From Isoetes engelmannii (Eukaryota > Streptophyta > Lycopodiopsida > Isoetales > Isoetaceae): a stretch of DNA of 22,974 nucleotides. The stretch's first letter is position 1, and each line of letters opens with the position of its first letter. The DNA is taken from assembly GCA_011763485.2 (NCBI GenBank), contig JAANSK020252830.1, forward strand, positions 1 through 22,974, read 5' to 3'. The notes beneath the pieces are model-generated. The model was not told the DNA's origin. It saw nothing but the letters and a program-made list of their open reading frames with translations, and made no database searches. Shown here piece by piece: positions 9,997 through 18,261 of the stretch. The position numbers were made by a program, and so were the translations under genes.

Positions 9997-11334
9997 TCAT
10001 TTATAATTATCTGATATGTCAATACCCAGATATTTATAACTAGAAACCCTTTCTAGCGATTCACCTCCTATATGAAAAATAACAGGATCTTGCCCTCCAA
10101 TCACCATTGCTTTTGATTTCAGTACATTTATCTTCATATTCTTCTCTACACAAAATGCATGCAAGACATCTAGATGTTGTTGTAAACCAGCGGCTGTTCT
10201 AGATATTAGCACTATATCATCAGCAAACAACAAGAGCTGTATCACATATTTACCAAGTTTCGCGCCTACACCGCCTAATCGTGTTATCCAACCTTCTAGC
10301 TCATCAATGAATAAACCAAAGAGTGCTGGAGAGCAAGGGCATCCTTGCTTGACACCAATAGTATTTGCAACTCCATCTGTTCCTGTAAATGGAAAAGAAA
10401 GTTCAATAAGAACCTGATAGTATAGGCATGCTACAGCTTGTTTGAGTTCCGCAGGCACTTGAAGTATATCAAGCCTAGAAGCAAGATCCTTCCAATTTAC
10501 AGTATCAAAAGCGTTGGCAAGGTCGATAAATGCCAAGAATCTTTTATTGCCAGAGCCTTTAGCTCCTTCTGCCAACACTCTAAGAGTAACAAGATGATCC
10601 AATGTGGAGTGATTATTTCTGAAACCTGCTTGCCCAAATGCTCTGTTCTCATTTTCATCTACCCAAGAGGATAGCTTGCTTTCCAGCATAGATGCAAACA
10701 ATTTTGCAAATGTGTTGCATACTAATATGGTTTGGTAATTTCTTACGTCATCTTTGCATCCGGATTTATGAATAGGAACAACTCTAAGTTGCTGCCCACC
10801 CCATTTAAAAAGCTCTATAGACATACCAGTTGAGTCGCATGCTCGTCCATTTGCCATGTTAGCTAGTGCATTATGCATATCTTCATCTGTGAAAATAGGA
10901 GATGCATCTCCTTCAAAAGCAAAACCATCCATATCTACCGTATTATAAAGCAATGTGACCAGACTTAACAAGTCTGCCTTGCCAATGTTACCAACTGGTG
11001 TCTGATTCTTTTTCAAATTCCAGAACTTTTTGGGATCAGTAGCCATGGTAGTTAGGGAGTTTTCTTGATGATGGTAAAGCCACTTTCTCTTTTTCTGTTT
11101 CACTAAGCTCTTATAATGACTTACTGCAGCCGGATCATTTGCTCTTATCTTGCAAGCCCTCTTTGCTTCCCAACATTCTCGGTCAAACCATTTAGAATCT
11201 CTCCATCGTGAGTTTCTCAACTTAGAGTAGCCAAATACTTGTTTGGCCATGTCTAGAATTATCCCCTGAAGCGTTTCGGATTGCTGATCAATCGTATCTG
11301 CCCAACACACCTTCTCTAGTTTTTCAGACAACAT
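9997..11334 (-). CDS. LINE reverse transcriptase core (intact 445-aa segment)
   Basis: This catalyses target-primed reverse transcription of LINE RNA in the nucleus. Motifs in order are: VVPIHKSGCKDDVRNYQTI, QAGFRNNHSTLDHL, FLAFIDLANAFDTVNW (first catalytic Asp in FIDLANAF), VKQGCPCSPALFGLFIDEL, the active-site LLLFADDIVLISR, KSKAMVIGG and YKYLGIDI. All three expected catalytic aspartates are visible (one in IDL, two in FADD). The segment begins with ATG at 11334, directly after a stop at 11337-11335 that separates it from the endonuclease in the same frame. That stop is thus a break in an original ORF2, not a true gene boundary. It ends at a TGA at 9999-9997, also in frame with downstream ORF2 sequence. 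The ancestral ORF2 would be about 1,050 residues. Confidence 0.88.
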   Translation of the reverse strand: MLSEKLEKVCWADTIDQQSETLQGIILDMAKQVFGYSKLRNSRWRDSKWFDRECWEAKRACKIRANDPAAVSHYKSLVKQKKRKWLYHHQENSLTTMATDPKKFWNLKKNQTPVGNIGKADLLSLVTLLYNTVDMDGFAFEGDASPIFTDEDMHNALANMANGRACDSTGMSIELFKWGGQQLRVVPIHKSGCKDDVRNYQTILVCNTFAKLFASMLESKLSSWVDENENRAFGQAGFRNNHSTLDHLVTLRVLAEGAKGSGNKRFLAFIDLANAFDTVNWKDLASRLDILQVPAELKQAVACLYYQVLIELSFPFTGTDGVANTIGVKQGCPCSPALFGLFIDELEGWITRLGGVGAKLGKYVIQLLLFADDIVLISRTAAGLQQHLDVLHAFCVEKNMKINVLKSKAMVIGGQDPVIFHIGGESLERVSSYKYLGIDISDNYK

Positions 11335-12230
11335 TTATTCATACTTTTCAGCCATCTTGTATCTGAGTCTCAGCTTCGGCTGTGGAGTGGAAAATGCGCA
11401 TCTAGCAATGCTAGTCTTTAAGTAGAAAAGCAAGGGTGCAAGATCTGAACCTGGAGTTTTGTCAAGAACTTCAAAAGCTGATACCATTTGCACAAAATTT
11501 GGATCTCCCAAAAGAAGATCTACAGTGCTACATCCATTATGCTGATAGCAAGTAAGCTTATGGGACTGAGGAAAACATTGTAATCCATTATAGATTATAT
11601 AGCTAAAGGACTCGCACAACGCTAAGACATGCTTACCCATTTTGTTTGTAACAATGTCTAATGATCGTCGGAGCCATGAATCTTCCATATTTTCAAGCAA
11701 CCATAGAGCATTTCCCTCTCCATATAACATCGTAGCTTGTTTGTTTCTAACTCGCCCATTCAGATCACCTGCAATGAAAACTATTCCTTTTTGGACGTAA
11801 TAGAGATGTCAGCAGCCAAATGAATGAAAGGATCATCTACGCAAAGACCTTCCTGGTCATAGACCGCAGCCGGTATAGGATCCAAGGGTGCAAAGTAAGC
11901 AATCGCAACATAAGCAGCTATATTTCTTGTTTTAATTTGAAGTCAAATATACTGTGAATGCACATCTTTGCTAACGATTGTGACTGCTTTGGTCAGATCT
12001 TTCCGCACATAGTATGCTACACCTCCCCATCCCCTTCTACTATTTCCCAAAGGATTCCAAACTGAATCCAAAAGCACCATGCCTGGAATCTGAGGAAGCC
12101 TTTTTATTTCATATTCCCATGTTTCTGTGAGTGCCAAAATATCACAACTATTAAAAAGTTTAGCATTGCTTAGAATCTTAGATTCATGTAAGCCATGTAT
12201 GTTCCATACAAGAAGCCTGAGGGCCTGAAA
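11335..12230 (-). pseudogene. LINE AP-like endonuclease domain
   Basis: The N-terminal motif LLVWNIHGL sits at about 12210-12189, followed by NSCDILALTETWEYEIK, RRGWGGVAYYVRKD and later IVFIAGDLNGRVRNKQ (GDLN at 11769-11758). It closes with STVDLLLGDPNFVQMV and TPGSDLAPLLF. These are the ordered motifs of the exonuclease-endonuclease-phosphatase family that nicks target DNA for LINE insertion. Breaks are a TGA at 11943-11945 and a frame change near 11800. The terminal motif is normally SDH; here it reads SDL (about 11460), so the catalytic histidine is missing. Loss of that residue would be expected to inactivate cleavage even without the other breaks. Confidence 0.75.
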
Positions 12231-12264
12231 TCCCTATGTTGTATTGCGGATGACCAGTTTATTA

Positions 12265-12953
12265 CTAACAATATAAGCATGCTTGCCTTCCTCTCTTAGT
12301 TTTTTTTACCTCATCTAACAATTGCTTTCTTTCCTTCTGCTGCAAGATAGTCAAATCATCGTTTAACCAGATTTTTTGGCCTTTCAAATGACTTCTGTGT
12401 TGGATAATTCTATTACGAGCATCCACACTTGTAAATTTGATCAGAATAGGCCCTGTTCTGCCTTCATTCTTTTTCCCAATTCGCCTGCAGTAGGTTACAC
12501 CGGGATCTACTAGATGCATGGTATCCTTAAAGAATCCATCCACCACATCAGATACGCTTTCTTTCTCATCTTCTTCTATACCAACTACAATCAGATTCTT
12601 TGCCCTTGCTGCCCGATCCTCCTGCTCTGTAATTCGATCATGTTCTTGTGCAAATAAATTATGTACCTGTGTTTCAATGTTTGAGGTGATCTTGGCAACC
12701 ATCTGTTCCTTATTTTCATGTCCTTCATCGGTCTCTTGATTTTTCGAATATCTTCCACTAAGCTTTTTACTTCACTTACATCTTGTTTCAAACTCTTTAC
12801 CTCATCTCTCACTGTTTTTACTTCTTCCTTCAGTGTTCTAATTTCTTCTCTGGCTGCCTGTAATTCAGATGTCAGCAACCGAATCATTTAAACCAGATCA
12901 TTGTCATCTTCCTCCAATTCCTTTTTAGTTGTACGCTTGCTGCTGTTGCCCAT
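12265..12953 (-). pseudogene. LINE ORF1: coiled coil plus RRM-like RNA-binding protein
   Basis: The likely start is the ATG at 12953 (MGNSSKRTTKKELEEDDNDL), interrupted by one TAA and resuming at 12887. The next about 55 residues form a strong heptad coiled coil (SELQAAREEIRTLKEEVKTV, then DEVKSLKQDVSEVKSLVED). After a frame change near 12700 comes RAARAKNLIVVGIEEDE, an RRM-like first strand, then VTYCRRIGKKNEGRTGPILI and KGQKIWLNDDLTILQQKERK, matching the C-terminal part of Transposase_22-like LINE ORF1 proteins. Such proteins trimerise, coat LINE RNA and act as nucleic-acid chaperones. The frame ends at TAG 12267-12265. Plant L1 elements usually have a DUF4283/zinc-knuckle ORF1 instead, so this architecture is the more unusual one here. 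Confidence 0.75.
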
Positions 12954-12999
12954 CGCTGGAGCCAGCAAAGGTCACGAAATCTAAAATGATACACTAGTT

Positions 13000-13037
13000 G
13001 GCGCTACTCACTAGTCGGCGCTACAGTTCGGCGCTAC
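13000..13037. repeat. GGCGCTAC motif three times in the LINE leader
   Basis: GGCGCTAC occurs at 13000-13007, 13017-13024 and 13030-13037. ACTAGTT / ACTAGTC / CAGTTC spacers suggest one degenerate 13-17 bp unit. It is placed upstream (5') of LINE ORF1 and may be part of its promoter region; that role is inference. Confidence 0.7.
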
Positions 13038-13142
13038 CACTCCACTCCAATATTTGAAAAAGGAATGTTGAATCTTGATCTTGAGCTATAACACTGCTTC
13101 GTTGATTCATCCTTTGGCAGTTGCAGTGGTGGAATTTCTTGA

Positions 13143-13355
13143 CTAAAAGTTGTTATCTTCCAATGTGATGTCTACTTGTTGAATCTCCTTTGTATCTGGC
13201 TCAAAAGGTTCTATACTAACATAGTTAAGGTACTGGCAATTGGCACAAGGAAACAGTCGAACATTGTTCAACTAGACTTCTACACTAAGTGTGAGTAGCC
13301 CACATTTATGACACACATAAAAAAATTTAGATTTGGATTTCAATTCATCCACTGT
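13143..13355 (-). pseudogene. Remnant of a four-cysteine zinc-ribbon protein
   Basis: On the minus strand the frame from about 13352 reads DELKSKSKFFYVCHKCGLLT, LSVEV, a TAG at 13274-13272, LNNVRLFPCANCQYLNYVSI, EPFEPDTKEIQQVDITLEDN, NF and a stop at 13145-13143. CHKCG and CANC, about 21 positions apart, are a typical zinc-ribbon pair, and the acidic tail is clearly protein-like. No start codon is seen before an upstream stop, so it is a partial exon or a decayed copy. I do not recognise the family. The spacing CxxC...LSVEV...CxxC loosely recalls the intact small protein at 1562-1801. Confidence 0.4.
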
Positions 13356-14134
13356 TTAAGTTAATAAACAGATATACTTAAATCTTTATACTCCTGATTT
13401 TCTCCACCACATATCTCATTTGATTCTTCTTAATAGTTGCATATTCCTCATCCTAGTTGACTATGAAATTCCTTGGGTTACTACTACTATTGGAGCGACC
13501 TTCATGTCTGATTCGAGTTCGTCATTCCAAGTTGTGAAGAATGTTCTTCGATGTGTCACCTTGAATGGAAATGCTCCTACTTGAATTTCTTACTTGTTGT
13601 GTGGGATGTGATGACTGCTTGGCATCCCTGTATTAGTTGTACACTATAGTGTCGTTGATCGCTTTGAGTGGGATCGCCTAGTCGAAGTCGACAGTCTTTC
13701 ATGCGTTCGAAGCTTTGAGTGGCGGTCCGCAGGTACATGATCGCTACTCTACGGGGTTTGAATTCCTAATGAAAGACAAGAACTATATCGCCTGCTTGAT
13801 AGGTCGGCATGACTTGAGCGCGGCTCCTCTTGCTTTGAACAATCTTCACGTGCGAGCGGCCTTCCATGTGCCTGAAAGTGTGGTCGTCATCCTGCATATG
13901 CGATAGCTCATCGTGGTCTCCTTTGAGTGATCTATAGTTGCTAGCTTGGTCGGCTCCTCCATCCAGCCGATCCACTGGAGCTACTTGACTAAAGCAATGA
14001 GTCAACTTTCCTTTGTTTCCTAGGTGTTCCTAAATCTGGAACTCTTGCATGGAAAAAATATTCTCCTATTTGGTCTTACCGTTGATACTGGCATCATCCT
14101 CCCAATCGGCGATGTTCTTCCCTTGATGTGTGTC
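13356..14134. other. Unassigned region, possible retroelement scraps
   Basis: A minus-strand frame at 14005-13766 reads KRSRAQVMPTYQAGDIVLVF near its end, loosely like the GD.VL segment at the C terminus of Ty3/gypsy integrases. The match is too weak to call. Nothing else was recognised. Confidence 0.25.
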
Positions 14135-14212
14135 TCCATCCATCCATCCATCCATCCATCCATCCATCCATCCATCCATCCATCCATCCATCCATCCATC
14201 CATCCATCCATC
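14135..14212. repeat. TCCA tetranucleotide microsatellite
   Basis: An uninterrupted run of 78 bp (19.5 units) of TCCA/CATC. It reads as (HPSI)n on the plus strand and (WMDG)n on the minus strand, so the open frames across it are artefacts of the repeat. Perfect purity suggests recent expansion. Confidence 0.97.
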
Positions 14213-14553
14213 GTGAACTCATGTGTTCCAAAGTCGATGAAGTTGTCAAGTTCTTCCTATTGGTGCAAGAGTGTGGGGATTTCTTCATGGTCGGCCTTGA
14301 ATACTCCAGTTGTTGTTTAGCTTGGCTACTCCCTTGCTGATGTTGTTTGACATTCACTTGAGCGGCTAGGCTGCGAGATCATGGTGATCTTCCCTCCGAT
14401 TCGTATGTGTTCCTTTATTGCTATGAGGCCCAGACCTTTTGGTCTTCGAGGATGTTTAGAAAGTCTATTCTATCCTCTATTCTCATCTATTCTATTATAC
14501 TATTATTACTTAATTCAAGCAGTAAGTATAGTTGGCTGTAGTCAGGAAGTAAA

Positions 14554-14835
14554 GGTTCAAATCCCTTTCTCACCTTAAAATTGTTGTATACTTTGTAAAA
14601 AAGATAAAAATGAAATAAGTACTATCAAGGATGCTCTTGGCATGTTGTTAAGGTTTTGTTGTTGGGGTTCAAATCCCTCAATCACATATGGAAAAAAAGA
14701 ACTTTTTGACATAAAAAGTTAAAGTCAGCGGTTCAAATCCCTCATGTTGTTAAGGTCATGGATTTGTGGTTGGGGTTCAAATCCCTCAATTACATACCGA
14801 AAAAAAGAACGTTTTGACATAAAAAATTAAAGTCA
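14554..14835 (+). repeat. Tandem duplication carrying tRNA-like B-boxes
   Basis: Unit 1 at 14643-14727 and unit 2 at 14745-14835 share TGTTGTTAAGG, GTTGGGGTTCAAATCCCTCA and ACATAAAAA(G/A)TTAAAGTCA. The motif GGTTCAAATCCC, close to the tRNA T-arm/B-box, occurs four times: 14554-14565, 14666-14677, 14730-14741 and 14774-14785. No cloverleaf could be drawn, so these are not tRNA genes; a tRNA-derived SINE remnant is possible. Confidence 0.7.
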
Positions 14836-14837
14836 AT

Positions 14838-15095
14838 TATACTCTCTTAGTGCATTGGAGAATATGTTGACGATTTCAAAATGCTTTCTAGCGCATGTGA
14901 GAGTATTTAGGCCTATTCTTTATGTTTTAAAGGTGTTATTCTACTTTTATCAAGTTTTTAAGCTTGATTACATCATTAGTTTCTATTTTTGGTGCTCGAA
15001 AAAAGTCAAACATGGGTGAAATACTCTGATAGTGCGCTAGAGGCCTTGTTGACAATTTCAACATGCCTTCTGGCGCTCTGTGCGAGTATATGGCC
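14838..15095 (+). repeat. Diverged direct repeat pair of about 76 bp
   Basis: 14838-14913 and 15019-15095 align almost without gaps: ATACTCT..TAGTGC, TTGAC.ATTTCAA.ATGC, TTCT.GCGC and GAGTAT.T.GGCC. The distance between units is about 181 bp, so the true period may be a roughly 180-bp satellite-like unit with a less conserved remainder. Confidence 0.7.
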
Positions 15096-15349
15096 AAATT
15101 TTGGTCATAAAAATTCGTCTTTTTTTTAAAAAATTTTGTTTATTCTGCTAACTTACTTGTGTGTTAAACTAGACTTACTTATTTAAAAGACGACTACTAC
15201 TCCTTAACAAGTTCTAGTCTATGGGAATTTTTTTTTCCCATTTTTGCTTGTGGTCATAGTTTGGGATTTCTTCAAACTTCAACCAACTACTAATAGGGTA
15301 TGGCTAGTGCTTCGATCTTGGTCAACCAAAATCATTGCTCTAATATCAT

Positions 15350-16817
15350 TGTGACGTCCCCTTACCATCTACGATACTCCCATCGTGTAGGTTCGGGAGA
15401 TCCCCTCTCCTCGAGTCCTAAATCGATGAGAGGTTGTCCCGGCAACGTCACCCAGCTGGTGCTCCAGAGCGACGTGGAAGAAGGACGTGTCTTGTCCCAT
15501 CTTCCTCGAGGTCGATCTTACTGCGGAAGCGTGTAATGTTAGCAGAAGCAACATATATATAAATCATATAAAATACTCACTACGAAGGGTGAGGCACCAT
15601 CATCTACTATAACAACGTCATAGACATACATCAACATGCTAAGAGGTGATCCTACTCCAAGCTCAGACTCATGTGATATGACTGACGGTTTGGGCCTCAA
15701 GATAACAGCAGACAGAAGTCATAACAATGGAGTTGGCTGGCATAGAACAATGGTTTGGGTAGTCCGCTCCATCTGCACCTCCTGTGCATACTTTGCAGAC
15801 TAGACTGAGGAGCTTTGAGTCTCGACTGTAGCCTGCCAGACACGAAACCACATAAGGCTACTGCCGGGTTTCATCTCCCCTAGTTCGATGAGGCAGGAAG
15901 GCTGCTCCTTTCAAGAGACAGTAGCCAACTGCAGGCAGCTAGAGAGACGAAGTTGCCCCCACTCGTTCTCAACCTATCCTCACCAACGTGACACATCACC
16001 TAGGAGGGGTTGAACCCATACCTTGCCCACACTCAATGGCAAGGTATTAGGCCTAGCTAGCTATGGACTCCCGGTAGACAAAGCACACCATTTGCCCCTC
16101 TGCGGTTGGGACAAGTGCTGTATTCTAAGCCAGTCAAGACCCTAGGCCCACGATCAGGCGAGCTCTCTATGCACAGACCGAATTAATGGGAATTAATGAG
16201 GTCTAACTAGAATCATACTAAACATGGCTTCTAGGTCTCTGCCCCCCATTTCCTCATATACAAGAGGTGCAAATACTAAGCATATACCATGATCACATAA
16301 CATCATAATCAACAAAACAACAATTCTAATCATATCTAATCCTAAGGAGTACAAGGGTTAGTGTTCCCTAGTCAGTGTGGTTTTAGGGTCAATGGATCAG
16401 TAACACTAAAACAAAGGAGGCAATCTAGCCTAACTCAGACTGTTAAGCTAGGATTGACATGCTAATCAAGGACCAACCTGGTCCTTTGCCTAAATCACCA
16501 CTCCACGTCCCTGACATGGCCGATCTTCCTCAAGAACGAAGGCACTTGGGTAGCGCCTGATATACACTGGTTCTATTTGAGCTCCGAAGCTCGAATGATC
16601 CTGGCGCTCTTCGAATCTTCCTTCGGACGCTCCTGATCCTATGGTGGCCCCTAAACCTAAAAGGTTTTAGGGTTAGGGGGCACTTCCTTATATACTCCCG
16701 AAAATAGGGCCAAGCCCTAGGATTGGGGCATGTAGCCCCAACCGAATCTTGCCACTTGGCAAGTGGGTCCCAAGTTAGTTGTACTTAACATAAATGCCTG
16801 GGCATAAGCATGCTACA
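15350..16817 (-). mobile_element. Fossil LTR of a long-LTR retrotransposon
   Basis: On the minus strand the candidate LTR begins TGTAGCATGC at 16817 and ends GACGTCACA at 15350, about 1.47 kb, with TG...CA ends. A TATA box (TATATAA) lies at 16694-16688, preceded by CCAAT-poor GC-rich sequence. Just beyond its 3' end on that strand is ATGATATTAGAGC, a relaxed version of the initiator-Met primer site TGGTATCAGAGC used by many plant Ty3 and Ty1 elements. No second LTR or gag was identified, so only a solo-like LTR with a short leader remains. The family is uncertain. The element looks old and incomplete. Confidence 0.55.
16006..16047 (-). other. tRNA-like T-arm and stem-loop inside the LTR
   Basis: On the minus strand a perfect 10-bp stem (ATACCTTGCC and GGCAAGGTAT, loop of 10) at 16047-16018 is directly followed by GGGTTCAACCCC at 16017-16006, which looks like a T-arm/B-box. 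TAGCTAGCTAGG lies upstream where an A-box would be. It is not a tRNA gene; a tRNA-derived SINE scrap or chance are alternatives. Confidence 0.3.
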
Positions 16818-16846
16818 CCCTACCACAAAAAGTACTAATAAGGGAC

Positions 16847-17335
16847 TATTGAACCACAAGTGGTTCAACATGTTTTTAAAGACCATTGATATAATTTGGG
16901 GCAATGGTTAACCAATGTAATTTGGGGCAATAGTTAGAATATTTTGATAAAGTGTATGGCGGAGATGAAGAGGTGAGGAATTGAAGGGAGAAGATGAAGA
17001 GGTGCTTTTGATGGTCTTGATGAAGAGGTGGATATTGGACAGTTCAGATTCGATTGTAAAAACTATAAACATTTTGAGGAAATGCTTTCTCCTCTTCTTC
17101 CCTTCACGTTCTTCATTGGAGCATGGTGGCAGTGCTCAAGGAGGGGTGTGGCAGCCCCCTCCATATTCAATGTGAAGGTCCTTTGCAAGGGCATTTGTGA
17201 TTTTTCATTATTCTCTTATAAAGCTTTGGTTCTTATGTTCATTATGTTCATATCTTATGCTTTAAAAATCTGGATTTCTGCAAGATGATTTTGCTTTGAA
17301 TTGGGTTTGGCCTGGATGAGCAATCAGGTTCAACA
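16847..17335 (+). mobile_element. Fossil LTR of a Ty3/gypsy-like element
   Basis: The left end carries TTGAACCAC-AA-GTGGTTCAA (16849-16868) and the right end is GGTTCAACA, giving matching inverted ends. A TATA box (TATAAAG) lies at 17217-17223. Immediately after the right end, TTATGGCACTCCCGGTGGGA (17336-17355) parallels the primer-site context TGGCGCC...GTGGGGCTCTG of plant gypsy elements. Inside are three GATGAAGAGGTG copies (16964, 16993, 17019) and a TAATTTGGGGCAAT pair 26 bp apart. No gag or second LTR was recognised downstream; the element is incomplete and old. It stands head to head with the LTR at 15350-16817, 29 bp apart. Confidence 0.5.
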
Positions 17336-17355
17336 TTATGGCACTCCCGGTGGGA

Positions 17356-18261
17356 CTCTGTTCTTATGTGCAGAGTTTCATTCCCCAACAAATCTCTGGT
17401 GCAGTTAAAATCAAGGCGTCAAGGCTTGTGGATGCAGCGGGATTTCAACAGTATGTATTGTAAATCAGAATATTGAGAGGTTGCACTGGTTTAACATATT
17501 TTGGAGTCTCATTTGGATTTTCATGGAGCTATCCTTATCTACCTGCACCAGGAATTGAAGAACTTAAAACTGTTCTATGGTTCACTGTTCTATCAACAAT
17601 TGCAACAAATTTTGCCTTATTTCCTCTCTCCATCTAGCTCTGGGTTTTTTTTTTTTTTATCATAGAAGCTACTTACCTGGATACAGCAGTTGCAAATATT
17701 GAGTTGTTTGTATTGGAATATCTTGACCTCAGATCGTTGGGCAGAACAGAGTATGGCATTGAAAATCTTCTTCTTGTACATTTCTATCTCGAAAACAGTA
17801 TAAGAAGAAGGAGTAATGATTCTAAAATACCTCGGCCGATCTCTGTGCACATTTTGAAGTGCTGACTCAGTGTGTGTATATTTACATGCTCCCATCATAG
17901 CTTGCTCTGGAAGCTTTGCCTGAGTATTTCACTATTTTGCAGATTTTGATTGCCCACTCTGTGATCTAAAAAGCTTGTGTGCCCAGACCTTCAACCGCCT
18001 TCTATATTTGCCAATCCTGAAACAACCTGGTTTTCTGCCTCGCCTTTGCACCTGCTCATCTCTTTTGTCATTCCATCCGGGTGTTGCTGTAAGCATTGCC
18101 GGATTTTTCTTCTAATTTCGGGCTGCAATCTTATCTTCACAAGAATCTCTCTTATCGCCTTCTACGTTCGCCACAACCATTTCCAAAATTCAAAAACGGC
18201 TTTGCGGCAGCTTCCATTTCTTTCCGTGCCCTCGAATTTGAATGCTGGCAAGAGCTTTGTA
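17356..18261. other. Unassigned region upstream of the RING-like pseudogene
   Basis: The first part is probably leader of the adjacent fossil element. A T16-like run lies near 17647. From 17960 to 18261 the plus strand is pyrimidine-rich and may be 5' flank or UTR of the downstream broken gene; no promoter motif stands out. Confidence 0.35.

Larger units (their letters stand above)
8955..13040 (-). mobile_element. Nearly full-length non-LTR retrotransposon (LINE)
   Basis: Minus-strand order is 5' leader (13040-12954), ORF1 with coiled coil and RRM-like domain, AP-type endonuclease, reverse transcriptase, a C-terminal cysteine-histidine motif, and a 3' UTR ending in AT-rich pentamers (CATTAAATTAAATTAAG at about 8957-8975). 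Total length is about 4 kb, normal for a complete LINE. Roughly eight breaks (stops and frameshifts) are seen, but the RT core is uninterrupted, so the insertion is old yet not ancient. The ORF1 type (coiled coil plus RRM-like, as in the Transposase_22 layout) and the LTETW / FADD / RLCLGC...EHAFVEC style differ from the DUF4283-type plant L1. A CR1/L2/Jockey-like or L1-like lineage outside the usual angiosperm L1 group is possible; phylogeny would decide. Confidence 0.85.

Noticed and set aside
10438-10674. Plus-strand 78-aa ORF
   Set aside because: Antisense to the conserved RT core.
13766-14005. Ty3/gypsy integrase C-terminal fragment
   Set aside because: Only a short AGDIVLVF resemblance; no other pol motif nearby.
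14135-14212. CRISPR-like array
   Set aside because: Four-base period with no spacers; a simple microsatellite in a eukaryotic context.
14020-14357. Overlapping ORFs with HPSI or WMDG repeat peptides
   Set aside because: Produced by the TCCA microsatellite in all frames; no flanking domain.
14554-14785. tRNA genes at the GGTTCAAATCCC motifs
   Set aside because: No acceptor or D-arm pairing and no anticodon stem at correct spacing.
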